A DNA stretch of 64,000 bases from Variovorax sp. MHTC-1. GTDB taxonomy: Bacteria; Pseudomonadota; Gammaproteobacteria; Burkholderiales; Burkholderiaceae_C. Below are positions 1 to 8,637 of this stretch, piece by piece. The translations under genes were made by a program, and so were the position numbers. Location of the stretch: NCBI RefSeq assembly GCF_003984645.1, contig NZ_RWKI01000006.1:186001-250000 (forward strand), given 5' to 3'. The number at the start of each line of letters is the position of its first letter. Within the stretch, counting starts at the first letter, position 1. Below the pieces are notes generated by a model. The model saw nothing but the letters and a program-made list of their open reading frames with translations. It was not told the DNA's origin and did not search any database.

Positions 1-419
1 GCCTCGAGCTCTACGAACTGCCCGACTACACCTCGCGCAAGAACAAGCGCAACAACTACGGCTTCAGCGTCGAAGAGCAGCTCGCCGAGACCTACACCGG
101 CATGGGCAGCGACATCAACGTGCACGACCAGTGGGCGGTGGAGTCGCAGGGCCCGATCCAGGACCGCACGCGCGAGCACCTGGGCTCGACCGACAAGGGC
201 ATCGTCGCCTACCGCCGCATGCTGATGCGCGCGATCGAGAGCACGCAGGCCGGCGAGAGCGCGCCGATGCTGATCGACGCTGCCCAGGCCGGCGCGCTGA
301 CCGGCCCGCCCTCGATCGACGGCATCGGCGAAGGCAGCGACACCGGCGCCTACTGGCAGGCCGCCGACCGCGAGCGGCGCCTCAAGTCCGACTGGGCCTC
401 GGCCCGGCTCGGCGCCTGA
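1..419 (+). CDS. Rieske-type aromatic ring-hydroxylating oxygenase alpha subunit, C-terminal part
   Basis: Only the last 138 codons are inside the window; the reading frame enters at base 3 and the stop is at 417-419. The visible part is the tail of the catalytic domain, with the phthalate-dioxygenase-like run DQWAVESQGPIQDRTREHLG followed by STDKGIVAYRRML. In that family (PDO, vanillate demethylase relatives) this region lies after the mononuclear iron site. The Rieske CxH/CxxH centre lies before base 1 and cannot be checked. The gamma-glutamyl ligase gene starts 13 bases after the stop and a ferredoxin follows, so the three probably form one operon in which the ferredoxin supplies electrons. 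The substrate is unknown. Confidence 0.85.
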   Translation, partial: LELYELPDYTSRKNKRNNYGFSVEEQLAETYTGMGSDINVHDQWAVESQGPIQDRTREHLGSTDKGIVAYRRMLMRAIESTQAGESAPMLIDAAQAGALTGPPSIDGIGEGSDTGAYWQAADRERRLKSDWASARLGA

Positions 420-432
420 GGACGACTTGCAC

Positions 433-1872
433 ATGACCCGATTCGTCGAGCGCTTCGGCCTCTGGTCCGACGACCAGCGGCTTCAAGCCAAGGAACTGGC
501 CGAACGACTTTCGAGCGGCGAAGTCGACACAGTGCGCTTCGCCTGGCCGGACCAGCACGGACTCCTGCGCGGCAAGACGCTGGTGGCGAGCGAAGCCGCA
601 TCGGCCTTGTCCGAGGGCGTGAACCTCACTTCCACGCTGCTGGCCAAGGACACCTCGCACAAGACCGTGTTCCCCGTCTTCACGACCGGCGGCGGCTTCG
701 CCATCGAGGGCCTGCAGGGCGGCGCCGACTTCACCATCGTCGCCGACCCTTCCACCTACAAGCTGCTGCCCTGGGCGCCGCGCACCGGCTGGGTGCTGTG
801 CGATGCCTACATGGCCGACGGCCGGCCGTGCCTCTTCGCGACGCGCCAGATCCTTCAACGCGCGGTGCGGCAGCTCGATGCACTGGGCCTGGATTTCGTG
901 GCCGGCCTCGAGGTCGAGTTCCACGTCTTCAGGCTCGAGGACGCACGCATGCAGCTGGCCGACTCCGGGCAACCCGGCGAGCCGCCGCGCGTCTCGCTGC
1001 TCTCGCACGGCCACCAGTATCTGACCGAGCTGCGCTACGACCGTGTCGACGCATTGATGGAGCTGCTGCGCTCGCAGCTCGTCGCACTCGGCCTGCCGCT
1101 GCGTTCGCTCGAGATCGAGTTCGGTCCGAGCCAATTCGAACTCACCTTCGGCCCCACCGCCGGCGTGCTGCCGGCCGACACCATGGTGCTCCTGCGCAGC
1201 GCGATCAAGCAGATCTGCCAGCGCCACGGCTTGCACGCCACCTTCATGTGCCGCCCGCGCATTCCGAACGTGATGTCCAGCGGCTGGCACCTGCACCAGT
1301 CGCTCCGGCGCAAGAGCAGCGGCGTCAACGCCTTCATGCCCGAGGCCGAAGGACAGGACCTGAGCGAGCTCGGTTTGCATTACCTCGGCGGCCTCAAGAC
1401 CCACGCCTGCGGCGCTGCCGCACTCGCGAGCCCGACCATCAACGGCTATCGCCGCTACCGCCCCTTCTCGCTGGCGCCCGACCGCGCCATCTGGGCGCGC
1501 GACAACCGCGGCGCGATGCTCCGCGTGCTCGGTGGGCCGGGCCAGAGCGCGACGCGCATCGAGAACCGCGTGGGCGAGCCGACCGCCAACCCCTATCTCT
1601 ACCTCGCGTCGCAGCTCTTCTCGGGCCTAGACGGTATCCGCAACGGCATCGATCCCGGCCCCTCGGCCGACGCGCCCTATGAAACGCCGGCCGAGCTGCT
1701 TCCGCGCTCGCTCGGCGATGCACTCGCCTGCCTGCGCAAGGATGCGATGCTCGTCGAGCAGCTGGGCAAGGTCTTCGTCGACTACCTGTGCCACATCAAG
1801 GAAGCGGAGATTGCGCGCTTCAACCTCGAAGTGAGCGAGTGGGAACACCGCGAATACTTCGACATGTTCTGA
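433..1872 (+). CDS. Glutamine synthetase-like gamma-glutamyl-amine ligase (GS type III/PuuA-like)
   Basis: A 479-aa member of the glutamine synthetase superfamily, which joins glutamate to ammonia or an amine using ATP. The ATG at 433 is preferred over a TTG at 427 because GAGGA at 418-422 is well spaced. Visible metal and nucleotide motifs are E160-V-E162 (GLEVEFH), SLEIEFGPSQFELTF, the NVMSSGWHLHQSL loop and RIENR near the end. These are the catalytic-domain motifs of GS, so the enzyme looks intact. Relatives next to oxygenases (TdnQ/AtdA1 for aniline, IpuC for isopropylamine, PuuA for putrescine) gamma-glutamylate an amine before oxidation. Its place between a Rieske oxygenase and a ferredoxin suggests that role over primary ammonia assimilation; the amine is not predictable. 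Confidence 0.88.
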   Translation: MTRFVERFGLWSDDQRLQAKELAERLSSGEVDTVRFAWPDQHGLLRGKTLVASEAASALSEGVNLTSTLLAKDTSHKTVFPVFTTGGGFAIEGLQGGADFTIVADPSTYKLLPWAPRTGWVLCDAYMADGRPCLFATRQILQRAVRQLDALGLDFVAGLEVEFHVFRLEDARMQLADSGQPGEPPRVSLLSHGHQYLTELRYDRVDALMELLRSQLVALGLPLRSLEIEFGPSQFELTFGPTAGVLPADTMVLLRSAIKQICQRHGLHATFMCRPRIPNVMSSGWHLHQSLRRKSSGVNAFMPEAEGQDLSELGLHYLGGLKTHACGAAALASPTINGYRRYRPFSLAPDRAIWARDNRGAMLRVLGGPGQSATRIENRVGEPTANPYLYLASQLFSGLDGIRNGIDPGPSADAPYETPAELLPRSLGDALACLRKDAMLVEQLGKVFVDYLCHIKEAEIARFNLEVSEWEHREYFDMF

Positions 1873-1884
1873 GTTCTTCTCGAA

Positions 1885-2208
1885 ATGCCCACGATTCACT
1901 ACATCCTCAAGGACGGCAGCACGCGCGAGGTCGAGGCCAAGGCCGGCTCCAGCGTGATGGAGAACGCCATCCGCCACAACGTGCGCGGCATCGACGCCGA
2001 ATGCGGCGGCTGCTGCTCCTGCGCGACCTGCCATGTCTACGTCGACGAGGCCTTCTTCGACCGCCTGCCGCCGCCCGACGATCTGGAGAGCGGACTGCTC
2101 GAAGTCGTCGCCGCCGAGCGCCGGCCCACCAGCCGCCTCTCCTGCCAGATCGCGATGAGCGCGGCGCTCGACGGCCTCACGGTGCGCCTGCCGCAAACGC
2201 AGATCTGA
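1885..2208 (+). CDS. [2Fe-2S] ferredoxin, adrenodoxin/putidaredoxin type
   Basis: A 107-aa electron carrier with the plant/vertebrate-type cluster ligands C40-x5-C46-x2-C49 (ECGGCCSCATCHVYV) and the distal C87 (RLSCQI). The ISC/putidaredoxin-like tail EVVAAERRPTSRLSCQI is typical of ferredoxins that feed mono- and dioxygenases and P450s. An additional cysteine at 43-44 within the loop (GGCCSC) is unusual; this stretch is more often GGAMAC or similar. It starts 12 bases after the ligase gene and is probably cotranscribed with the oxygenase, acting as its electron donor. No ferredoxin reductase gene is visible in the window, so it must be upstream or elsewhere. Confidence 0.93.
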   Translation: MPTIHYILKDGSTREVEAKAGSSVMENAIRHNVRGIDAECGGCCSCATCHVYVDEAFFDRLPPPDDLESGLLEVVAAERRPTSRLSCQIAMSAALDGLTVRLPQTQI

Positions 2209-2219
2209 TGCCTGGTCCA

Positions 2220-2282
2220 CTGAATCACTGAAATCGGTCGGTGCTGTCCACCCGTCCCTCCCCGCCCATTTCAATGATTCAG
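2220..2282. repeat. Long inverted repeat between convergent genes, possible transcription terminator
   Basis: CTGAATCACTGAAAT (2220-2234) pairs with ATTTCAATGATTCAG (2268-2282) in 14 of 15 positions, with 33 bases between the arms. It lies between the ferredoxin stop and the stop of the opposing phosphoribosyltransferase gene. A bidirectional terminator or mRNA-end hairpin is the simplest reading, but the loop is long and pyrimidine-rich and no U-run follows. Confidence 0.5.
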
Positions 2283-2294
2283 ATGCTATGTGGA

Positions 2295-2918
2295 CTAGCG
2301 CAGAAGCTCGCGGACTTCGTCGTCGCTGGTCTGCCCGAAGTCCGCATACCAGAGGCCGACCGCCCGGAAGTGCTCGGGCGTGAAGACGCTCACCACCTCG
2401 TCGGCCACGGTGCCGAGCAACCGGACCGCCTCGCGCGAAGCCACCGGCACCGCTACGATGATGCGCTGCGGCTGCGCCGCCCGGGCCGCGAGCACCGCCG
2501 CGTGCATGGTGGCGCCGGTGGCGAGGCCATCGTCGACCAGTATCACGACGCGCCCCGCCAGCGCGAGCGGCGCGCGCTGGCCGCGGTAGAGCTGCTCGCG
2601 CCGCGCCAGCTCTTGCGTCTCGCGCGCGACCACCGCCTCGATGGCCTCTTGCGATACCGGCCAGACGCCAGGCAGCTCCGACATCACGCGCACGCCGCCC
2701 GATGCGATGGCGCCCATCGCGAATTCTTCCTGGCCCGGAAAGCCGAGCTTGCGCACCACCAGCACGTCGAGCGGTGCGCCCAGGAAGTGCGCGACTTCCG
2801 AGGCCACCGGCACGCCGCCGCGCGGCAACGCGAGCACGACGACGTCGGGCCGCCCGCGCCATGCGTCCAGCGTCTTGGCGAGCTTGCGGCCCGCATCGCG
2901 TCGATCCCTGAAGTCCAT
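2295..2918 (-). CDS. Phosphoribosyltransferase-fold protein
   Basis: A 207-aa protein with the type I phosphoribosyltransferase signature VVILVDDGLATGATM, where the acidic pair and GATM bind PRPP. The N-terminal half has VLALPRGGVPVASEVAHFLG, typical of the stand-alone putative PRTases often found next to dienelactone-hydrolase or stress genes. Base specificity cannot be assigned. Its ATG (2918) directly follows the stop of the TonB receptor (2919-2921) with no gap, so it is very likely translated from the same mRNA. Why a PRTase should end an iron-uptake operon is unclear; it may simply be a read-through passenger. Confidence 0.88.
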   Translation of the reverse strand: MDFRDRRDAGRKLAKTLDAWRGRPDVVVLALPRGGVPVASEVAHFLGAPLDVLVVRKLGFPGQEEFAMGAIASGGVRVMSELPGVWPVSQEAIEAVVARETQELARREQLYRGQRAPLALAGRVVILVDDGLATGATMHAAVLAARAAQPQRIIVAVPVASREAVRLLGTVADEVVSVFTPEHFRAVGLWYADFGQTSDDEVRELLR

Positions 2919-5039
2919 TCAGAAACGATACGCCGCTCCCATGCCGATCGTCCAGTTGCGGCCGGGCGCAGGCTCGAAATAGCGCGCATTCGCCTCGTTG
3001 ACGATCACCGAGCCGATGTAGCGGCGGTCGAAGAGGTTGTCCACGCGCGCGAAGGCGTTGAACTCCCAGCGCTCCCAGCGCTTAACGTAGCCCGCATACA
3101 ACGCCACCACCGAGTAGCCGGACGCTGCAGCGTCGTTTCGATCGTTGGCCTGGATGTGGCCGAGCGCGCGCAGCTCTGCGCCGGCGCGCCAGCCCTCGGG
3201 CGGTACCCAGCCGAAGGAGGCGAAGAGCGCGTGCTCCGCGATCCCGGGGATGCGGTTGCCCGCGGGCACCGTGCTGATCGCGCTGCACGGCGCGGGCGAG
3301 CAGAAGCCATCGCGGTAGCGCGCGTCCAGCCAGGTGTAGGCCAGCTGCGTGCGCCAGTGGTTCGCCGTTTCGTGCAGCCAGGAGAGCTCGAAGCCGTCGC
3401 GCCGGGTGCGGCCGGCGTTCTGGAAGGTGGCGCGGCCGCCGAAGTTGGTGTTGGTCACGATCTCGTCGCGCGTGCGGGTCTGAAACAAGGCCGTGGTGAG
3501 CAGGCCGCCCGCGAGCCGCGCCTTGGCGCCGACCTCGACGCTGGTGTTGACCGAAGGCTGCAGCGCGAAGTTGAGGCCGCCGATGCCGTCGGCGCGGTAG
3601 GAGAGCTCGTTGAACGTCGGCGTCTCGAAACCGCGGCCGGCGGACGCATAGAGCGCCAGATCGGGGGCGGCCTCGTAGCGCAGCGAGGCCACGGGCAGGG
3701 TCTTGCGATAGCGCGCGCTGCCGCTGTCGTCGCGATTCGGGCCGACGATGTAGAGATCGTTCGAGGAAAAGCGCACGGTGCTGCGTCGCACGCCGGCTTC
3801 GAGCGACCAGCGATCTGCGAAGCGCCAGTTGCCCTGCACATAGGGATCGAGATTGCGCACCTCGTTGCGCTCGTTGCGGCGCAGCCGGCCTTGCACGCCC
3901 CGGGCCAGCGGCGCGCTGGGCGGGCCGACGAAGTTCTCCCAGCCGCGGCGGCGCTCGCGCAGGTCGTCGTAGGCCAGGCCCGCGACCAGGTCGAAGGGCC
4001 GATCGGCCAGCTGCAGCCTCGAGCTCAAGCGCAGGTCTACGCCGCCATAGTCGCGCGCCAGGTCGATCACGCCGCCGGCATGCAGCGGGTTCTGCTGCAC
4101 GAAGGTCGGGATCGCCTGGAACTGGACGGTGCTGCGCTGGCCGCCGTACACCATCAGGCGCAGCGTGTTCACGGCATCGATGCGGCGCTCGTAGGTCAGG
4201 CCGAGCTGCTGCTGACCCACGGTCTTGCGCGTATCGAATTGCGTGGCGACCGGATCGACGCCGCGCGGGTTCAGCGCGTACTGGCTGGCCGAGAGCCCCA
4301 ACGGATCCTGCGCATGGAGATGCACGCTGTTGAAGACCAGCGTGAGCTTGCTGCCGTCGTCCAGCCGGAAACCCAGCTTGCCGTTCTGGATCTCGCGATC
4401 GGCCGCGCTGTGCTCGCGCCAGCCGTCGGTGTGGAAGCGGCTGGCGCTCAGCAGGTAGTCGACAGCGCCCGAGGAACCGCTGAGCTTGCTGCCGATGCGC
4501 GCGGTGCCGAAGCTGCCGCCGGCGGCAGAGAAGCCAAGCGCCGGCGGCCCTTGCCCCTCCTCGGTGAAGACCTGCACCACGCCGCCCGAGGAGTTTCCGT
4601 AGAGCGCCGAGAAAGGCCCGCGCAGGATTTCGACGCGATCGGCCGAGGCGATGTCGATGTTGGAGGTCTGGCCCTGGCCGTCGGGAAGCGTGGCCGGGAT
4701 GCCATCGACATAGAGCCGCACGCCGCGCACACCGAAGGTGGAGCGCGCGCCGAAGCCGCGTATCGATAGCTGCAGGTCCTGCGCGTAGTTCTGGCGATTC
4801 TGGATCTGCAGCCCCGGCACCGCGCCCAAGCTTTCAGAGAGGTTCACCTGCAGGCGCGCATCGCGCATCTCGCTGCCTTCCACGCGGTCGACCGAGCCGG
4901 GCACGTCGAAAGGCCGCGCCGCGCCGCGCGGCGTGGACACCGTGATCTCGCGCAGCGTGGGCGCGGACTCGGCGTCCTGCGCCTGGGCGGCGGAGGCGGA
5001 AAGAAGCAGCAGGCAGGCCTTGGCGACGGAGGATTTCAT
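2919..5039 (-). CDS. TonB-dependent outer-membrane receptor (iron complex family)
   Basis: A 706-aa beta-barrel receptor. Residues 1-20 form a signal peptide ending AQAQD. The TonB-box region is near TLREITVSTPRG, followed by the plug domain (LQLSIRGFGARSTFG, DRVEILRGPFSALYGNSSGG). The C-terminus ends in aromatic phenylalanine (GMGAAYRF), the usual outer-membrane assembly signal. It imports a ligand energised by TonB-ExbBD, most likely an iron complex given the PepSY protein and second receptor upstream. The gap to the upstream 66-aa gene is only 74 bases, so it belongs to the same minus-strand operon. It is distinct in length and sequence from the FhuA-like receptor at 6513, so the operon may serve two different ligands. 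Confidence 0.93.
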   Translation of the reverse strand: MKSSVAKACLLLLSASAAQAQDAESAPTLREITVSTPRGAARPFDVPGSVDRVEGSEMRDARLQVNLSESLGAVPGLQIQNRQNYAQDLQLSIRGFGARSTFGVRGVRLYVDGIPATLPDGQGQTSNIDIASADRVEILRGPFSALYGNSSGGVVQVFTEEGQGPPALGFSAAGGSFGTARIGSKLSGSSGAVDYLLSASRFHTDGWREHSAADREIQNGKLGFRLDDGSKLTLVFNSVHLHAQDPLGLSASQYALNPRGVDPVATQFDTRKTVGQQQLGLTYERRIDAVNTLRLMVYGGQRSTVQFQAIPTFVQQNPLHAGGVIDLARDYGGVDLRLSSRLQLADRPFDLVAGLAYDDLRERRRGWENFVGPPSAPLARGVQGRLRRNERNEVRNLDPYVQGNWRFADRWSLEAGVRRSTVRFSSNDLYIVGPNRDDSGSARYRKTLPVASLRYEAAPDLALYASAGRGFETPTFNELSYRADGIGGLNFALQPSVNTSVEVGAKARLAGGLLTTALFQTRTRDEIVTNTNFGGRATFQNAGRTRRDGFELSWLHETANHWRTQLAYTWLDARYRDGFCSPAPCSAISTVPAGNRIPGIAEHALFASFGWVPPEGWRAGAELRALGHIQANDRNDAAASGYSVVALYAGYVKRWERWEFNAFARVDNLFDRRYIGSVIVNEANARYFEPAPGRNWTIGMGAAYRF

Positions 5040-5113
5040 CGCGGCGATTCTGCGGCCGGCCGCGGCGCCGCCACGACAGGCAAGACCCTATGGCGCTGGA
5101 TCGCGAGCGGGTT

Positions 5114-5314
5114 CTACGTACGCCGCGCCGGCCGGCGCCAGCCGTACCAGGCGCACACCGCGCATGGAATGCCGAGCGCGACCCATGCCAGTGCATCGCC
5201 GGCGCCGCCGTCGCTGAAGAGCGCCGACACCAGGCCGATGCAGGTCAGCACGCCCAGCACGATCGGCCAGCCCCACATGTGCCAGAAACGGGGGCGATGG
5301 TGGTGCTTCGTCAT
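5114..5314 (-). CDS. Small membrane protein downstream of PepSY protein
   Basis: A 66-aa protein that starts MTKHHHRPRFWHMWG and has two hydrophobic helices (about residues 16-34 and 41-55), then a basic tail WRRPARRT. Its ATG overlaps the PepSY stop in an ATGA (5311-5314), which makes translational coupling and a joint function likely. Similar short two-helix proteins follow PepSY-TM proteins in siderophore operons of Burkholderiales and Pseudomonas. The function is unknown. The N-terminal HHH could bind metal, but this is speculation. It is easily missed because a longer overlapping frame covers it. Confidence 0.75.
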   Translation of the reverse strand: MTKHHHRPRFWHMWGWPIVLGVLTCIGLVSALFSDGGAGDALAWVALGIPCAVCAWYGWRRPARRT

Positions 5315-6492
5315 GAGCCCGCCTTCGCCGTCGCGACAGGCTGTGCCAGCGGGGCGGCCTGGTGCTCCGGCTCGCCGGCGCGCACCGCGGCCGGCACCGC
5401 GCTGCCGCGCTTGAGCCACAGATAGAGCCCGCTGCCCAGCACGATGATGGTCGCGATGTCGAGCAGCGCCCAGATGATCTGCATCGGCATGCCGCCGTAG
5501 TCGCCGAAGTGCAGCGGCTGCGAGACCAGCAGCGCCGTGAGGTACCACGGGAGCTCGGGACTGGCCGTGACCTCGTTGGTCTTGGCGTCGACCAGCACTG
5601 GCTGCAGCAGGCGCGAGGTGAAGGGCTCGTTGCCACGCAGGAAGACGGTGTTGTGGTGCGGGCTCGAGAAGGCCGTGCCCGGGAAGGCGATGAAGGACAC
5701 CTTGGTGTCCGGCGCGCGTTGCAGCGCCAGTTCCAGCGAGCGCTGCACCGAGCCGCGCTCGGCCTTGGGCACTTCGGGCTGCCCCTGGTAGGGCGCGAGC
5801 AGCGTGCTCAGCTGGTCGTGCTGCCAGTACTTGATGATCAGGTCGGCCCAGGTGTTGATCATGCCGGTGGCGCCGACGGTGAAGGCCCACACCAGGGTCA
5901 CGATGCCGAGCAGGTTATGAAGGTCCAGCCACTTCAGGCGCGGCCGGCGCTCGCGCCGCACGGTGCCGAAGTCCAGCTTGCGCATGAAGGGCGAATAGAG
6001 CACCACGCCGGAGACGATCGCCACCAGCAGCAGCAGGCCCATGAAGCCGAGGAAGAGCTTGCCGGGCAACCCCGCGAACAGGTCGACGTGCAGCTTGAGC
6101 ATCACGTACATGAAGCCTTCGTCGAACTTGGGCTGCGCCAGCACCTGGGCCGTGCGCGCGTCGACCGCGACCGACTTGAAGTCCTCGGTCGGCGCCGGCG
6201 TCGGCGTGAGCGTGACGAACCACAGGCCGTCGTCGTCCTCGGGCTGCGAGACGAACTGCACCACGCGCTCCGGATGCAGCGCATGTGCGACCTCGATCAC
6301 GCGGTCCAGGCTGGCGCGCGGCGTACCGGCCGGCATCTTCGGCGAATCGACCTCGGTGCCCAGCAGGTGGCCGATCTCGTGATGGAAGATCAACGGCAGC
6401 CCGGTGATGCACAGGAGCAGCATGAACACGGTGCAGACCAGGCTGCTCCACTTGTGCACCCAGGCCCAGGTCTTGATTCGTCGGCTGTTCAT
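5311..6492 (-). CDS. PepSY-associated transmembrane protein, likely iron-siderophore reductase or handling
   Basis: A 393-aa inner-membrane protein of the PepSY_TM family. Visible helices are near residues 17-36 (VCTVFMLLLCITGLPLIF), about 130-150 (LGFMGLLLLVAIVSGVVLYS), about 185-205 (LLGIVTLVWAFTVGATGMI) and near the end (LLDIATIIVLGSGLYLW). Periplasmic PepSY segments lie between them. Conserved H residues (FHHEIGHLLGTE, LKLHVDLFAGLPGK, LDLHNLLGI) fit the family. Members such as FoxB/FsrB-like proteins are implicated in reducing ferric siderophores after TonB-dependent uptake. The start is chosen at 6492 because AAGAGGAC precedes it; a longer upstream frame only overlaps the receptor. It lies between two TonB receptor genes. 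Confidence 0.9.
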   Translation of the reverse strand: MNSRRIKTWAWVHKWSSLVCTVFMLLLCITGLPLIFHHEIGHLLGTEVDSPKMPAGTPRASLDRVIEVAHALHPERVVQFVSQPEDDDGLWFVTLTPTPAPTEDFKSVAVDARTAQVLAQPKFDEGFMYVMLKLHVDLFAGLPGKLFLGFMGLLLLVAIVSGVVLYSPFMRKLDFGTVRRERRPRLKWLDLHNLLGIVTLVWAFTVGATGMINTWADLIIKYWQHDQLSTLLAPYQGQPEVPKAERGSVQRSLELALQRAPDTKVSFIAFPGTAFSSPHHNTVFLRGNEPFTSRLLQPVLVDAKTNEVTASPELPWYLTALLVSQPLHFGDYGGMPMQIIWALLDIATIIVLGSGLYLWLKRGSAVPAAVRAGEPEHQAAPLAQPVATAKAGS

Positions 6493-6512
6493 CGTCGTCC
6501 TCTTGGGAGCGT

Positions 6513-8615
6513 TCAGAAGCGATACGTCGCGCTGGCCACGACTTCGCGACGCTTGCCCCACCAGCAGTCGCCGCGCGCGAGGCAGGTGCTGAAGTATTCC
6601 TTGTCGGTCGCGTTGTTGATGTTCAGCGCATAGCGCCACTTCGCGGTCTCGTAGGCGAACACGAGGTCCAGCAGCGCGACGCTGGGGATGCGCGGACCGT
6701 AGCCGCCGAAGGAGACGTCGCGGAAGGCGCCCATGTAGCGCACGCCCGCGCCGGCCGAGAAGCCCGGCGTGCCGGCGATGGCGAAGCGGTACTTGGCCCA
6801 GACGGCCGCCTGGTGGCGCGGCAGCCCTTCCAGCTCCGGATCGAGGTCGGTGTAGTTGTAGTGCGCCGTGACATCCAGGTTCGGCGTGATCGAGCCCTTG
6901 GCCTCGAGCTCGAGGCCGCGCGTCTTGGTCTCGCCGATCTGCGTGTAGACGTTGGGAATCGGCTGCGCGATCTGGTTCTTCTCGCGCAGGTCGTAGACCG
7001 CGGCGTTGAAGGCCAGGCCGCGGCCCGCAGGCTCGTACTTGACGCCCGCTTCCCACTGCTCGCCGCGCAGCGGCGTGAACACCCGGCCATCGCGTGGCGA
7101 CTGCGGCGTGAAGGACTCCGCGTAGCTCACGTACGGCGACCAGCCCGACGGGAAGGCATACAGCACGCCGAAGCGCTTGCTGGTCGCGCTGTCCCTGGCG
7201 TCCTCGCTGCCTTCGGCGCCGGCGACCGCGCGGTCATGCCGCAGGCCGGCGATGAAGTTCCAGTTGCCCAGCTTGATCTGGTCCTGCAGGTAGATGCCGG
7301 TGGCGCGCTGCGTGGTGCGTGGCCGCGCGAAGCGTTCGGGCTCGATCCGGTTGCCGTAGATCGGCGCATAGGCGTCGATCTCGCTGGTGGACATTCCGAC
7401 CCACACGTTCTCGCGATGGCGCTGGTAGTCGGCGCCGACCAGCAGCGTGTGCTTGAGCGCGCCGGTCTCGAAGTGGCTCTCGAGATGGTTGTCCAGCGTG
7501 TCGATGCGGTTGCGCGTGAGCCCGCTGTCGAGCGAGCGCGACAGGATGCGCTTGCCCACCGGGTCGGCGCCCCAGCCGCCCGTGACGGTGAAGAAGTCGC
7601 CCCAGTGATAGCTGTTGTCGTTCTCGTTCTGCGCGTGGCGGAAGTTCTGGCGGAACGTCAAGTTCTCGTTGAACTTGTGCTCGAACAGCCAGCCGAAGGT
7701 CTTGCGCTCACTGTCGTAGTAGTCGCCGGGCTCGCCGATGAAGCGGCTGGTCGGCAGGCGCCCGTTCGGGTTCGGCAGGATCGTGCCTTCCCACGGCAGG
7801 AACTGCGAGCTCGATCCGCTCTTGTCCTTCTGGTAGAGGCCCTGCAGCGTGAGCGAGGTGGCCGCGCTCGGACGCCAGGTCAGCGAGGGCGCGACCAGGC
7901 TGCGGTCGTCGCGCACGAAGTCGACCTGCGTGTCCGCCTTCCGCTCCACCGCGATCAGCCGGTAGGACCACCGGCCGTCCTCGGTCAGCGGGCCGGTCAG
8001 GTCGGCCTGGATCTGCCGGCGGTTCCAGCTGCCGTACTGGATACCCACTTCACGCTGGGTCTCGAGCAAGGGTCGCTTGCTCACCATGTTGACGATGCCG
8101 GCCGCCGTGCCCGACCCGAACAGCATGCCCGAGGGCCCGCGCAGCACCTCGAGACGCTCGAGCATGTAGGGCTCGGTGCGCGTGGTGCTGGTGTAGTAGC
8201 CGTAGGCCTGGCGCAGGCCGTCGAGATAGACGTCGGGATAAGCGCCGCGCACGCGGAAAGAATCGGTGCGTGCGTCGAGGCCGTAGGCGTCGGAACGCAC
8301 GCCGGCTGCGTAGCCCAGCGCATCCTGCAGATTGGTCGCCCCCTGATCCACGATCTGGTCGCGCGTGATCACCGTCACCGCCTGCGGCGTTTCGGAAAGC
8401 GGTGTGTCGGTCTTGGTCGCGGTGGCGGCGTTCTTCGCGCGGTAGCCGATCACCGGCGTGGTCGCGGTTTCGGCTTCGGCGCTGGCGTCGACCCGCACAG
8501 TGGGCAGGACAGCCTCACTCGCCGCCTGTGCGAAGACCTGCGAGGACCCAGACACGGCCAGGCAACCGGCCAGGAGCGATGCGGCCTGGCGCCGCGCGGA
8601 AAAACTGGAGTTCAA
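6513..8615 (-). CDS. TonB-dependent siderophore receptor (FhuA/ferrichrome-like)
   Basis: A 700-aa siderophore receptor. It has an N-terminal signal sequence ending QVFAQAASE, a TonB-box region LPTVRVDA, a plug with TPLSETPQAVTVITRDQI and ERLEVLRGPSGMLFGSGTAAG, and a barrel ending ASATYRF. These are hallmarks of the TonB siderophore family (TIGR01783-type). The start is the TTG at 8615: the nearby ATG is out of frame and hits a stop, no other in-frame start lies upstream, and GGGATGAGG provides a ribosome site. It is the first gene of a five-gene minus-strand operon and sits directly behind a promoter with a Fur-like box, so repression by iron is expected. The hydroxamate-type ligand is an inference from family only. 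Confidence 0.93.
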   Translation of the reverse strand: MNSSFSARRQAASLLAGCLAVSGSSQVFAQAASEAVLPTVRVDASAEAETATTPVIGYRAKNAATATKTDTPLSETPQAVTVITRDQIVDQGATNLQDALGYAAGVRSDAYGLDARTDSFRVRGAYPDVYLDGLRQAYGYYTSTTRTEPYMLERLEVLRGPSGMLFGSGTAAGIVNMVSKRPLLETQREVGIQYGSWNRRQIQADLTGPLTEDGRWSYRLIAVERKADTQVDFVRDDRSLVAPSLTWRPSAATSLTLQGLYQKDKSGSSSQFLPWEGTILPNPNGRLPTSRFIGEPGDYYDSERKTFGWLFEHKFNENLTFRQNFRHAQNENDNSYHWGDFFTVTGGWGADPVGKRILSRSLDSGLTRNRIDTLDNHLESHFETGALKHTLLVGADYQRHRENVWVGMSTSEIDAYAPIYGNRIEPERFARPRTTQRATGIYLQDQIKLGNWNFIAGLRHDRAVAGAEGSEDARDSATSKRFGVLYAFPSGWSPYVSYAESFTPQSPRDGRVFTPLRGEQWEAGVKYEPAGRGLAFNAAVYDLREKNQIAQPIPNVYTQIGETKTRGLELEAKGSITPNLDVTAHYNYTDLDPELEGLPRHQAAVWAKYRFAIAGTPGFSAGAGVRYMGAFRDVSFGGYGPRIPSVALLDLVFAYETAKWRYALNINNATDKEYFSTCLARGDCWWGKRREVVASATYRF

Positions 8616-8637
8616 AACCTCATCCCGAAATCTTGTT

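Noticed and set aside
2241..4769. Open frame of about 840 codons on the plus strand
   Set aside because: It is antisense to the TonB receptor and phosphoribosyltransferase, with arginine/alanine-rich composition and no recognisable domain. In GC-rich DNA long antisense frames are common.
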